A stretch of DNA of 64,000 nucleotides from Chitinophaga agri (GCF_010093065.1 NZ_CP048113.1:3038001-3102000); one strand, 5' to 3'. Shown: positions 18,780 to 27,505, counted from the first letter of the stretch. Notes: a model not told the origin generated them from the sequence alone. Made by a program: numbers and translations.

Positions 18780-19574
18780 CTACTTTTTATGAGAGAAAAT
18801 CCACGGTAGCAGACCAGGTTCCGCGAAAGCATTATCCCAGCTGTTATGCCCCACTCCCGGATACTCAGTATACTTCACATCCGCTCCCAGTTTCTTCAGT
18901 GCATCATAGTAGCTGCTGGACCCTATCGGTGGTACTACGTTATCAGCAGCGCCATGAAAGATCCATAGTGGCACTTTTTTGAATTTCGGCGCATTATCCG
19001 TATTACCGATACCACAGATCGGAAAGGCAGCCGCCCACATATCCGGGTAACGGGCCAGTAGGTCATAGGTACCTATTGCCCCGAGTGATAATCCACCAAG
19101 ATACAAACGTCTTTTATCTGCTACACCAGCCTTTACCAGACTGTCCGTCAATAATTTTACCAGCAGCCCGGGTGTAGCTTCCCGGTCAGTACCGTCAGAA
19201 AAGGACCGGTTTATTGCCTTGCCTGACTGATCCCTTTCTACTTTCATGGATGCCCACATAGAATCAGGCGGACATTGCGGGAAGATCACGATGGCAGGAT
19301 ATTGCTGACGCAGGGAATCCTTCAGGAAGAGACTACCTCCGTGTAAAAGCTGCGCGGCATTATCCGTACCCCGTTCTCCTGAACCATGCAGAAACACGAT
19401 CAGTGGATAAGCCTTCTGAGAAGCGTATCCCAGCGGCTTCAGCATACGATAGCGGAGCGTATCACCATGGTGGGTAAAGGTCTCATAACTGAACGCGCTG
19501 TAGTCAGGAGTTGTCTGGGCGTTGGCGGAAAGGGCAAAGAGGGCGAAGAGGAAGAATATCTGAAGTGTCTTCAT
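18780..19574 (-). CDS. secreted alpha/beta-hydrolase (esterase, PHB-depolymerase/carboxylesterase type)
   Basis: A 264-residue exported hydrolase. The signal peptide is MKTLQIFFLFALFALSANA. The mature protein has IVFLHGSGERG for the oxyanion region, the nucleophile elbow GGLSLGAIG, the acid in IFHGAADNVVP and the histidine in GVGHNSW, giving a full Ser-Asp-His triad. Related Bacteroidota enzymes act on polymer esters or acylated sugars; the substrate cannot be read from sequence. Monocistronic and convergent with the heme operon. Confidence 0.82.
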   Translation of the reverse strand: MKTLQIFFLFALFALSANAQTTPDYSAFSYETFTHHGDTLRYRMLKPLGYASQKAYPLIVFLHGSGERGTDNAAQLLHGGSLFLKDSLRQQYPAIVIFPQCPPDSMWASMKVERDQSGKAINRSFSDGTDREATPGLLVKLLTDSLVKAGVADKRRLYLGGLSLGAIGTYDLLARYPDMWAAAFPICGIGNTDNAPKFKKVPLWIFHGAADNVVPPIGSSSYYDALKKLGADVKYTEYPGVGHNSWDNAFAEPGLLPWIFSHKK

Positions 19575-19606
19575 AATTGGAATTGTTTGACAACTAAGAT
19601 AAATAA

Positions 19607-19808
19607 TTAGGAATTAGCATTAAGAATTAGGAACCGGGTGTCTAATTGCTTCACTATGATACAATGACATCTGCAATGAATGGGGTCTCGAAACAGTAAA
19701 AAAGGATGATATTCGGGTGAATGTCATCCTTTTCTCAATTAGATTATGCAAATAGCAATTATTCCTTCACTTCGATCTACGCGGCATTTTTAATTCCCAA
19801 CTCCTGAT
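19607..19808. repeat. AATTAGG-armed intergenic element A
   Basis: Between two minus-strand genes. The left arm has AATAATTAGGAATTAG and AAGAATTAGGAACC. The right arm has CGCGGCATTTTTAATTCC and CCAACTCCTGATTAG. A terminator hairpin (19700-19733) lies between the arms. The right arm aligns with those of elements at 39842-40040 and 55563-55765. No coding potential is seen. Confidence 0.55.
19700..19733 (-). terminator. terminator after the methyltransferase gene
   Basis: AAAAGGATGA pairs with TCATCCTTTT, and an inner ATTC/GAAT stem extends the hairpin to about 15 bp with a GGGT loop. On the minus strand a TTTACTG tract follows. It lies inside intergenic element A. Confidence 0.75.
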
Positions 19809-20599
19809 TAGTATTTCAATACGAAGTGCTGTTTCACCTTCATCTCCGGCTTGAAAAACACGAGTCCGATAAAGAACAGATCTATAGTGAGTGTTACCCT
19901 TGGATGCTGCTGAATGGTATGCCAGGCACTCTCCATATCAGGCGTCCAGTGAATGTCGTCAAAGATAAACAGCGAGTCATCATGCACTTTCTCCAGACAT
20001 TGCTCAAAGTAAGCCAATGTTGGTGCAGAGCGATGATTACCATCTATATATACATAATCCAGTCTGGGCAGTTCTTTTAGCAGGGAGGGCAGTACCGTAT
20101 CAAAATTACCGGTATGCTGTTTAATATTACGCAAATGCAGACTTTCAAAATTGCGGCCGGCACGGGCAGCAATATTAGGACATCCTTCAATGGTATGTAC
20201 GGTGGCACCTGGTGCAGCCTTTGCCATATAGGAGGTAGACATGCCCATGGACGTACCGAGTTCAAGCAGGTATTCCGGCTGGAAATATTGTATCAGGCGA
20301 TAGAACAGCTGACCAAATTTCGCGGGTTTCGCCGCATGACGGGTAATGTCGCTTACTTTACGCTCATTCCCGGCATTGGTGAGCGAACCTGCTCCCAGAT
20401 CAGTTACCTGTAATGTTTCAGTACTGGCCAGCAGCGATTTCCTCATTTGTTCAATTTCGCGATAGACGGCTGGTTTTCGCTTATCACGCAATACCTTTTC
20501 TATCAGGTCAAATACAAAAGGAGAATGTACATCATGACGATTACCTGCGGTAAAGTAGTAGTGCAGGTATTTTTTTGCTAGTTCCCACTGAAGGCCCAA
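19808..20599 (-). CDS. class I SAM-dependent methyltransferase
   Basis: A 263-residue protein of the Methyltransf_24 / O-methyltransferase-like type. It shows EYLLELGTSMGMSTSYMAKA as the SAM motif, VHTIEGCPNIA as motif II, and LDYVYIDGNHRSAPTL, the acidic motif of this group, then LFIFDDIHW. The substrate is unknown. The start is a TTG 14 bases after the glycosyltransferase stop; no in-frame ATG gives a complete domain. The pair is probably one transcript, so the target could be a glycan or lipid, but this is only context. Confidence 0.8.
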   Translation of the reverse strand: MGLQWELAKKYLHYYFTAGNRHDVHSPFVFDLIEKVLRDKRKPAVYREIEQMRKSLLASTETLQVTDLGAGSLTNAGNERKVSDITRHAAKPAKFGQLFYRLIQYFQPEYLLELGTSMGMSTSYMAKAAPGATVHTIEGCPNIAARAGRNFESLHLRNIKQHTGNFDTVLPSLLKELPRLDYVYIDGNHRSAPTLAYFEQCLEKVHDDSLFIFDDIHWTPDMESAWHTIQQHPRVTLTIDLFFIGLVFFKPEMKVKQHFVLKY

Positions 20600-20613
20600 A
20601 ATAAACAGTTTAA

Positions 20614-21354
20614 TCAGTTATATATTGCCGCTTTGATCCATCCCCACTTATGCAGCCGATGCTGCAGGCTCACTCTCAACACTCCCAGTCCGTAGATACT
20701 GCTGCGTTTAAAGTTAATACTTGAGGCTTCCTCAAAGTATTTGGTGGGGCAAGTTACTTCACCTATTTCATAACCTTTCATAAAAATCTGCGACAACATC
20801 TCATTGTCGAAGATAAAATCATCGTCATTAGCCATATAATCGATGTTTTTCAGCACTTCCCCTGAAAATGCACGGTAACCGGTGTGGTATTCACTGAGTT
20901 TCTGTCCGATAAGCAGGTTTTGTACCAGGGTCAGGAACCGGTTAGCTATATACTTATAGACCGGCATACCTCCCCTTAAAGCCCCGTTTCCCAGAATACG
21001 GGAACCGAGTACAACGGGGTACACATCATAGGCAATAATACTGGTCATGGCACTGATCAGCTTAGGGGTGTACTGATAATCGGGGTGCAGCATGATGACA
21101 ATGTCTGCTCCGAGTTCCCGGGCCTTATTATAACAGGATTTCTGGTTACCACCGTAACCTTTGTTGTTGTCGTGGCGCACGATGTGCCTGATTCCCAGCT
21201 GCTTCCCAACAGCAACGGTTTCATCCTTACTGGCGTCATCGACCAGTACGACTTCATCAACAATATCCAGCGGAATTTCTTTGTAGGTTTTCTCCAGCGT
21301 CACAGCCGCGTTGTAAGCTGGCAATACGACCACTATCTTTTTATTATTTAACAT
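20614..21354 (-). CDS. family 2 glycosyltransferase (polyprenyl-phosphate sugar synthase-like)
   Basis: A 246-residue GT-A fold protein. It opens with KIVVVLPAYNAAVTLEKTY, followed by VDDASKDET and the DxD-type MLHPDYQYTP, with the GYRAFSGEVL segment typical of dolichyl/undecaprenyl-phosphate mannosyl or glucosyl transferases. No C-terminal membrane helices are seen. I use the ATG at 21354; a TTG 11 codons upstream would add residues with no family match. It is upstream of and co-oriented with the methyltransferase gene. Confidence 0.85.
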   Translation of the reverse strand: MLNNKKIVVVLPAYNAAVTLEKTYKEIPLDIVDEVVLVDDASKDETVAVGKQLGIRHIVRHDNNKGYGGNQKSCYNKARELGADIVIMLHPDYQYTPKLISAMTSIIAYDVYPVVLGSRILGNGALRGGMPVYKYIANRFLTLVQNLLIGQKLSEYHTGYRAFSGEVLKNIDYMANDDDFIFDNEMLSQIFMKGYEIGEVTCPTKYFEEASSINFKRSSIYGLGVLRVSLQHRLHKWGWIKAAIYN

Positions 21355-21428
21355 GAAAGTGGGTAAATTTGCAATCGAAGTTAACAAAGTAGTTGAAAGA
21401 CTGCGGGTTTCAACTTATCATAAATTGT

Positions 21429-21436
21429 TATCTTTG
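21429..21436 (+). promoter_or_regulatory. candidate -7 promoter element
   Basis: TATCTTTG, an exact TAnnTTTG match in the divergent space upstream of the secreted unknown at 21625. No good -33 box at the usual distance. It would imply a leader near 180 bases. Confidence 0.35.
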
Positions 21437-21624
21437 TGTGAAATCGTTTTTTGGCACCATATTTTCATGGATTGTTAAAGAAACGCTAATAACATTGCAT
21501 GCAGAAACAATTACAGGTCGCAACTGAAAGCGGACGATCTAAGGTCGGCTTTACAGGCAGTGTGTATCCTATTGTGAATGTTTGCTTTTTTTCAAATCAG
21601 TTCAAGATCACGCATTTAAATTCT

Positions 21625-22854
21625 ATGAGATATCTGACACTACTACTGATTGTACTTACAAGTTTCCATTATGCCCAGGCGCAGGAACCGGAAAAACCGA
21701 AACAACCTACACCTGAGGAGCTTAAACAGGTTAGAACGCAGGACACCACTATCCGCCGGATAATGGAGGAACTGCAACGCATTAATGACAGCGACAAACA
21801 AAATTCCAATGCTATTCAGGGATTATTGCAGGGTCGTGAGATTGATAACATCACCAAATATGAACTTATCAGAAATAATATTGTTTTCGCCAGCGAAACA
21901 TATTATTTGCTTAATAAAAAGATCATTGACCTGAAATCACGTACTACTACCAATAACCTCGATGTATTCATCACCTCACTGAACAACCCGGAAAGTAAAG
22001 AACTGGGTTTCTCCCTGAGTGACCGCATCGTGGAACTGGTGGAAAAAGTAGTACTGAAAGGTAAAGCTGACAAAAATGAGAAGAACAGCAAGATCGTGGA
22101 GTCCACAAAATCCATCATCTCCAGCCCGATCTTCCAGAGCTTTACTTCCCTGACGCCACCACTCGCCATCGCAAACTCAGTGATGAACTTCCTGCACAGT
22201 ATCAGCGTGAACAACAAAGAGATCAATCAGAACACACTGAAGGAATTTGAGAAAGAGCTGAACAAATATGTAGTGTACTACACCGCACTGAATGATGCTA
22301 ACCAGAAATTTGAATATGGTCTGAACTTTAATAAAGATCAGCTGAACTTATTACAGGACAACCTGTATGATCATATCATGTTCACTGCGAGTGCGCTGAA
22401 ATTCCAGCTGCCACAGCGTGGTAACAAGTCTATCGGTGAAACACTGAATGACTTCTTCTTCGACTTCAAGAGAGATAAAGTAGTGACCTTCTTCAGCGAT
22501 CTGGAAAATAAATATACCAGAGGTAAAAAGATAGATTACGAAGCACTGCTGCGTGAGAATCCAAACCTGAAAGAAGTGAATAACCAGCTGGAAGATCTGA
22601 TCCTGCAGACTAAACGTTTTGAGAACCTGTACAGTGAATACTTTACCCTGCTGGATTCCTACTATGGCAAAGTGAACAGCTCTCTGAAAATAGCACAGGA
22701 TAACGGTCTGGCTGACAAGAACACCATCGATACCAAACAGGCCGAATTCCGTAACCTGAAAGACGAAGCGGTAAAAGAGATCCAGGCTTCTATCAACATC
22801 AAGGAACTGTATAACAACACTGACAAGATCAAATACAGATACAGAATATTCTAG
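21625..22854 (+). CDS. hypothetical secreted helical protein
   Basis: I do not recognise this 409-residue protein. The ATG at 21625 gives a clear signal peptide (MRYLTLLLIVLTSFHYAQA) followed by a Pro/Lys-rich stretch. A start 42 codons upstream would bury that signal, so I reject it. The rest is rich in Lys, Glu, Asn and Leu and looks largely alpha-helical, with coiled-coil-like stretches near residues 30-60 and 290-390. No cysteine-based or catalytic motif stands out. Predicted to be periplasmic. It is monocistronic, with a terminator after it. Confidence 0.75.
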   Translation: MRYLTLLLIVLTSFHYAQAQEPEKPKQPTPEELKQVRTQDTTIRRIMEELQRINDSDKQNSNAIQGLLQGREIDNITKYELIRNNIVFASETYYLLNKKIIDLKSRTTTNNLDVFITSLNNPESKELGFSLSDRIVELVEKVVLKGKADKNEKNSKIVESTKSIISSPIFQSFTSLTPPLAIANSVMNFLHSISVNNKEINQNTLKEFEKELNKYVVYYTALNDANQKFEYGLNFNKDQLNLLQDNLYDHIMFTASALKFQLPQRGNKSIGETLNDFFFDFKRDKVVTFFSDLENKYTRGKKIDYEALLRENPNLKEVNNQLEDLILQTKRFENLYSEYFTLLDSYYGKVNSSLKIAQDNGLADKNTIDTKQAEFRNLKDEAVKEIQASINIKELYNNTDKIKYRYRIF

Positions 22855-22875
22855 TCAAGGTAATTTGACTATTAC

Positions 22876-22933
22876 AAATGACGGATTACGAATGATCAGG
22901 ATCATCCCTGGTACTATTTGTGATCCGTCATTT
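22876..22933 (+). terminator. terminator after the secreted helical protein
   Basis: An 11-bp stem, AAATGACGGAT with ATCCGTCATTT, encloses 36 bases that contain a smaller ATGAT/ATCAT hairpin, and is followed by a run of nine T. Confidence 0.8.
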
Positions 22934-23037
22934 TTTTTTGCATACGGATGTAATCTTGGACTGTAGCCGTAACAATGATCTGGCTATTGATCTGCCGATC
23001 ATCTTAAATCGTAATTGATAATTCGTAATTTTACCGC

Positions 23038-23985
23038 ATGACCACAGTTCAACTAGAATATATCGTCGCAGTTGATACCTACCGGAGCTTTGTCATCGCC
23101 GCCGAAAAATGCTTCGTTACACAACCTACGCTCAGCATGCAGATTCAGAAACTGGAAGATGAGCTGGGGGTCAAAATATTTGACAGAAGTAAACTGCCGG
23201 TTATCCCTACAGAAATAGGCGTTGAGATCGTAGCACAGGCACGTATCATTCTTAAAGAGAATGGAAAGATCAGGGAAATTATAGGAGAGCATAAGAAAGA
23301 AGTACAGGGTAGTCTGCGTGTAGGCATTATCCCGACACTGGCCCCTTACCTCCTGCCCCGTATCCTTACAGGCTTCATGAAGAAGTATCCGAAAGTGAAA
23401 CTGGAGATATGGGAGTATCCCACGGAGACGATCATGCAGCAACTTAAACAGGAACAGCTGGACTGCGGCCTGCTGGCCACGCCGCTGCACAATCCCAACC
23501 TGGATGAGCAACCGTTGTTCTATGAGTCTTTTGTAGTATACGCAGCCAAAACGAATAGCCTGTTTGAGAAGAAATACATCAAACCGGAAGATGTAGATGT
23601 ACGCGAAGTATGGCTGCTCAATGAAGGCCATTGTATGCGTAACCAGGTGCTGAACATCTGCCGGGACAAATTTACCATGGGAGAATACAAGAACCTTGAA
23701 TACAATACCGGCAGTGTGGAAACATTGAAAAGAATGGTAGACCTCAATGCGGGCTATACCATTTTACCGGAATTGTCGCTGCAGGAAATGTCCGCCCGCC
23801 AGATGAATATGGTACGCTATTTTAAGGCGCCTGAGCCAGTGAGGGAGATCAGTATCGTCACACACCGTTTCTTCATTAAACAGGCCCTTATCGCTGCATT
23901 TAAGAAAGAAATACTGGCACATGTACCTGATAAGATGAAAGTGCAGAAGAACAAACAGGTAGTAGAGATCACAGTTGATAAATAA
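23038..23985 (+). CDS. oxyR: peroxide-sensing LysR-family regulator OxyR
   Basis: LysR-type transcription regulator of 315 residues. The winged helix-turn-helix covers about 1-60 (SFVIAAEKCFVTQPTLSMQI), followed by the linker helix and the periplasmic-binding-like effector domain. The segment NEGHCMRNQVLNIC places cysteines at positions 199 and 208, the same numbers as the peroxidatic and resolving cysteines of E. coli OxyR. It should therefore switch by disulfide formation and activate catalase and peroxiredoxin genes. None of these lies in this window, so the gene is an orphan here. It converges on the M48 protease gene. Confidence 0.93.
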   Translation: MTTVQLEYIVAVDTYRSFVIAAEKCFVTQPTLSMQIQKLEDELGVKIFDRSKLPVIPTEIGVEIVAQARIILKENGKIREIIGEHKKEVQGSLRVGIIPTLAPYLLPRILTGFMKKYPKVKLEIWEYPTETIMQQLKQEQLDCGLLATPLHNPNLDEQPLFYESFVVYAAKTNSLFEKKYIKPEDVDVREVWLLNEGHCMRNQVLNICRDKFTMGEYKNLEYNTGSVETLKRMVDLNAGYTILPELSLQEMSARQMNMVRYFKAPEPVREISIVTHRFFIKQALIAAFKKEILAHVPDKMKVQKNKQVVEITVDK

Positions 23986-24007
23986 CCTGCCTCTGAGTGT
24001 ATAAAAA

Positions 24008-24040
24008 GAAAAAGCATCCGCCATTGGCAGATGCTTTTTC
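24008..24040. terminator. bidirectional terminator between oxyR and the M48 protease
   Basis: GAAAAAGCATC pairs with GATGCTTTTTC and an inner GCC/GGC stem closes an ATT loop. T runs occur on both strands, between two convergent genes. Confidence 0.9.
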
Positions 24041-24061
24041 CTTTTATCGTAACCGTCAGTA

Positions 24062-24868
24062 TTACTTTTTGATCGGCGTATAATATTTCAGTGCTTCAGG
24101 CATGAGGCGTTGCAGTTCAGCTACACGACGCTCATCGCTTGGGTGCGTACTGGTGATCTCAGGTGGTTTATTACCGCCGGACGCAGCTGCCATACGCTGC
24201 CAGAAAGGAATAGATTCCTGCGGATTGTAACCGGCCATGGCCATGAAAATCACACCCAGGTGGTCAGCTTCCAGTTCATTTTTACGGGAATAAGCGAGCG
24301 TGCCCAGGTTACTACCTACACCAAAAGACTGCAGGAAGATATTCTGTGCCTGCGGATTACGGTTCAGTGCTACGGAACCAGCTACCTGGATTCCCTGTGC
24401 TACAACCTGCTGACTCATACGCTCATTACCATGACGTGCGATGGCGTGTGCGATCTCATGCCCCATTACGCAGGCAAGCGCGGTCTCGTTCTGGGTCACA
24501 GGTAACAGCCCTGTGTACACCACTACTTTACCACCCGGCATGCACCAGGCGTTCACTTCCTTGCTATCTACCAGGTTAAATTCCCATTTGTAGTTAGCGA
24601 GTTCACCACCTGCATTGTGGTCATTCATGTATTTGGTAACGGCAGTAGCGATACGCTGTCCTACTCTTTTTACCATTTCAGCATCTTTGCTGGTGGTAGC
24701 CGCGACTGTTTTATTTTGGGAAAGGAAACTCTGATACTCCTGTAAGGCCATTGATTGCATTGTACTTTCAGGGATCAGGTTTAACTGGCTACGGCCAGTA
24801 ATAGGTACTTTAGCGCAAGCAGTGATCAGCGCCAGGCCTGTACCGAGAAGAAGGAATTTCTTTTGCAT
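24062..24868 (-). CDS. M48-family metalloprotease, lipoprotein
   Basis: Zinc protease of 268 residues. A lipobox (LITAC, Cys18) ends a short signal peptide, so it should be anchored to a periplasmic membrane face. The zinc motif is HEIAH at 137-141 (MGHEIAHAIARHGNER), and E200 in ELEADHLG is the likely third ligand. The segment MPGGKVVVYTGLL is the usual M48 feature before the helix. Similar E. coli proteins (LoiP, BepA) work in outer-membrane quality control; that role is inferred. Confidence 0.92.
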   Translation of the reverse strand: MQKKFLLLGTGLALITACAKVPITGRSQLNLIPESTMQSMALQEYQSFLSQNKTVAATTSKDAEMVKRVGQRIATAVTKYMNDHNAGGELANYKWEFNLVDSKEVNAWCMPGGKVVVYTGLLPVTQNETALACVMGHEIAHAIARHGNERMSQQVVAQGIQVAGSVALNRNPQAQNIFLQSFGVGSNLGTLAYSRKNELEADHLGVIFMAMAGYNPQESIPFWQRMAAASGGNKPPEITSTHPSDERRVAELQRLMPEALKYYTPIKK

Positions 24869-24929
24869 CTGTGAAACAGTTTGTTGTTGATGGATAAGGT
24901 CCCATCGAAAAGCTACGACAGCTATTAAA

Positions 24930-24993
24930 GCAGTTTTTGATTATTGACTTATACGGCATACGAATACCTTATAATGTAACAATCAAAAACTGC
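24930..24993. repeat. 13-bp perfect inverted repeat between plsY and the M48 gene
   Basis: GCAGTTTTTGATT (24930-24942) pairs with AATCAAAAACTGC (24981-24993) around a 38-base AT-rich loop. There is no T tract next to it, so it is not a normal terminator. Its role is unknown. Confidence 0.6.
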
Positions 24994-25069
24994 GGAAAGT
25001 TAGTTATTAATCTGATTCAGTGCAATAGATATGCCAGAAAGGAAGGCGGCACATCATCTTTAGCGGAGC

Positions 25070-25723
25070 CTATTTTTTATCTCTCCTGTTCCTGAATAAC
25101 GGAACTTTGCTCTCATTACCGTTGATAAGACGGAAAATGTTTTTCTGGTGTGTCAGTACAACCATCAGTGCGACAGCGATGGCAAAGATACGGTAGAATA
25201 CTTCCGGCTCATTGAAGATGTACAGGATGAGGATCGGAAATGCGATACTGGATAAAATAGAGCTCAGGGATACGTACCTGGTAAGGGATAGGCTCAGCAG
25301 GAACACGCCTACGCAGCAGATAGCTACGAGTGGCTGAATAGCGAGTACAAGGCCAAACAGTGTAGCGATACCTTTACCACCACGGAAGTTTGCCCAGATA
25401 GGGAAAATGTGCCCCAGCACAGCTGCGAGTCCGAGACCGATCTGGAAGTTAACCAGTTGCGTGGTCACTTCGGTAAGATGTTCAGGATTCTGATAATAGC
25501 CAACGAGATAAGCCAAACGCACGGCCATTACTCCTTTGAGCATATCTACCAGCATCACAAAGGAACCAGCTTTTGGGCCGAGTACACGGAAAGTATTCGT
25601 AGCACCGGCATTGCCGCTGCCATACTCCCGGATATCCATACCAAAAACCCCTTTACTTACCCATACAGCAGTAGGCACGGAACCGATCAGATAAGCACAA
25701 AATAGTAACAATAATTCTGTCAT
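25070..25723 (-). CDS. plsY: acyl-phosphate:glycerol-3-phosphate acyltransferase
   Basis: Inner-membrane enzyme that starts phospholipid synthesis by acylating glycerol-3-phosphate from acyl-phosphate; 217 residues and about five to seven hydrophobic helices. The three family motifs are present: GSGNAGATNTFR, GHIFPIWANFRGGKG and LTHQKNIFRL. Monocistronic. The C-terminus is basic. Confidence 0.97.
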   Translation of the reverse strand: MTELLLLFCAYLIGSVPTAVWVSKGVFGMDIREYGSGNAGATNTFRVLGPKAGSFVMLVDMLKGVMAVRLAYLVGYYQNPEHLTEVTTQLVNFQIGLGLAAVLGHIFPIWANFRGGKGIATLFGLVLAIQPLVAICCVGVFLLSLSLTRYVSLSSILSSIAFPILILYIFNEPEVFYRIFAIAVALMVVLTHQKNIFRLINGNESKVPLFRNRRDKK

Positions 25724-25854
25724 ACAACAAGTTAGGTTTTGCTAAGATAGTAAATTCGTTCGTTAAAATTATGAAAACATTAAGAATTTCATTAACACGA
25801 AAATTGTATAGTTTTCAGAATAATATTCGTTAATTTATCTTGAAGCCGACACAA

Positions 25855-26676
25855 CTATCGTGCTAATAATTTCATTGCCAGCCAATTATCTTTTTCCAGC
25901 TGGGTTTCCAGGACAAGTGCATTTTTACGGGCAGCTTCCAGTATGGCTGCTTCGTCATCCTTTAATATACCACTTAATATCAATATGCCATCCCTGACCA
26001 GTAAACGGCGCATATCCGCCATAAATTCAAGTAAAATATTCCGGTTAATGTTGGCAAGCACAACATTATAGGTATTTCTAATGTTCTTCAGCGTATCAGC
26101 CTGCCACACCTTCACCGGTAAAGCATTATTTGTAGCAATATTTTCCCGGGTATTTTCTACGGACCAGTCATCGATATCGATCGCATCAATCACAGACGCG
26201 CCCATCTTACAGGACAGGATAGCCAGGATACCAGTGCCGGTACCGAAATCAAATACCTGCTTACCCCTGAAATCGACTGTTTCCATCAGCTTAATAACCG
26301 AATAGGTAGTTGCATGGTGTCCTGTTCCAAAAGACATTTTTGGCGTGATCAGGATCTCATGTTGCGGCTGCGGATCGAACGGCTCATGGAAAGAAGCCCT
26401 GATACCACAGAAATTATCTACCTGTACTGGTTGAAAATTACTTTCCCACACAGCATTCCAGTTAGTCTGTTCAATACGTTCTTTCGTATACGTTACGCCG
26501 AATCCTTCCGTTAGCGTGCTTGTTTCTTCTTCATTAAAATCTTCTTCCGGTATATAGGCAACAAGAATATTTCCCTGCTGCTCTTCGAAACCTTCAAAAC
26601 CTTTTTCTGATAACACTGCAACCAGTATGTCTTTTAATTCATGGGTACAGGTCAGAGTGATTGCGATATGTGCCAT
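25855..26676 (-). CDS. prmA: ribosomal protein L11 methyltransferase
   Basis: Trimethylates ribosomal protein L11. The 273-residue protein has a small N-terminal domain, then FGTGHHATT, the SAM motif VFDFGTGTGILAILSCKMGA, IDIDDWSVENTREN, and VVLANINRNIL, which corresponds to the NPPY-like catalytic motif of the family. The ATG lies only 5 bases after a perfect -7 box (26689-26682, minus strand). The mRNA may thus be leaderless, unless another promoter is used. Confidence 0.95.
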   Translation of the reverse strand: MAHIAITLTCTHELKDILVAVLSEKGFEGFEEQQGNILVAYIPEEDFNEEETSTLTEGFGVTYTKERIEQTNWNAVWESNFQPVQVDNFCGIRASFHEPFDPQPQHEILITPKMSFGTGHHATTYSVIKLMETVDFRGKQVFDFGTGTGILAILSCKMGASVIDAIDIDDWSVENTRENIATNNALPVKVWQADTLKNIRNTYNVVLANINRNILLEFMADMRRLLVRDGILILSGILKDDEAAILEAARKNALVLETQLEKDNWLAMKLLAR

Positions 26677-26681
26677 AGCAA

Positions 26682-26689
26682 CAAAGATA
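26682..26689 (-). promoter_or_regulatory. prmA: possible prmA -7 element very close to the start codon
   Basis: On the minus strand TATCTTTG, an exact TAnnTTTG match, ends 5 bases before the prmA ATG. There is no TTTG at the expected upstream distance, so the match may be chance. Confidence 0.3.
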
Positions 26690-26802
26690 TAGAAACTAAC
26701 TGCATGATATATAACGCGCTCGAAGGAATGCTATAACTGTGCCTGTTATTGTATTGTTAATTTGGCCATTTTCAGGGATATACACGCATACAACAAGTTT
26801 GT

Positions 26803-26810
26803 TATATTTG
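26803..26810 (+). promoter_or_regulatory. -7 promoter element of the secreted protein at 26837
   Basis: TATATTTG fits TAnnTTTG exactly. It ends 26 bases before the ATG at 26837 and only 11 before the one at 26822, which favours the downstream start. Confidence 0.4.
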
Positions 26811-26836
26811 TAAAATAATTAATGAAACCATATTGT

Positions 26837-27424
26837 ATGAGAACCTTACTATTTGCAGTGACAATGCTGGTTATCACCCTCACCAGCCAGGCCCAGGAAG
26901 TCGTTAAATTATATCATGACGATACCATGAAAGATTCCATTACCTATCAGAACAAAACGAGCATCCTTGTCATTAACCGTATCGACGTGGATAATTATAT
27001 GAAGGCTATGGACTCTGTATTACAGATCAAATGCTACAGTGATGTTACCGCTTTCCGTAATATACAGTTCAGTCACCTCAATGCGCAGGAAGTTGAACAA
27101 CACTTCACAACCGCACGGGCATTCCTGGCCGATTCCAGCCATACCGGGCTGCAATACAGCACTGACAACTTCGTGCAGTTCTGGACAGAAGATGAGAACA
27201 TTCTCCTGCCTTATATAGAAGATATGTTATCCAGTCTGTTGCAGGATGGTCGTATCAAAGTGATCGACAGGGCCACTAATAAAGCTGTACCGCAATACAC
27301 CATCTTCTGGGAAGATGTAGCTGGTCAGGGTTTCAAGATCTACAAATTACCTTCAGGTAAGATCATATTCAGAGAGAGTAATCATTATATCGAGCAATAT
27401 TCCGGAGCAGGAGCTGCGCGATAA
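26837..27424 (+). CDS. hypothetical secreted protein
   Basis: I do not recognise this protein of about 195 residues. The start at 26837 gives the signal peptide MRTLLFAVTMLVITLTSQA; a second ATG five codons upstream is also possible. The mature part is mixed alpha/beta, with FWTEDENILLPYIEDML and a C-terminal YTIFWEDVAGQGFKIYKLPS. No known catalytic motif. It is monocistronic and followed by a 16-bp terminator stem. Likely periplasmic or outer-membrane associated. Confidence 0.75.
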   Translation: MRTLLFAVTMLVITLTSQAQEVVKLYHDDTMKDSITYQNKTSILVINRIDVDNYMKAMDSVLQIKCYSDVTAFRNIQFSHLNAQEVEQHFTTARAFLADSSHTGLQYSTDNFVQFWTEDENILLPYIEDMLSSLLQDGRIKVIDRATNKAVPQYTIFWEDVAGQGFKIYKLPSGKIIFRESNHYIEQYSGAGAAR

Positions 27425-27444
27425 TTGCTGATCACCGATAGTCA

Positions 27445-27483
27445 GCAAAAAGGCCGGAACTACAGCAGTTCCGGCCTTTTTGC
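27445..27483. terminator. strong bidirectional terminator
   Basis: A perfect 16-bp stem, GCAAAAAGGCCGGAAC with its complement, and a 7-base loop lie between two convergent genes, with T/A runs inside the stem ends on both strands. Confidence 0.92.
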
Positions 27484-27505
27484 GTGTAGTGATATCAAGC
27501 ACCTA

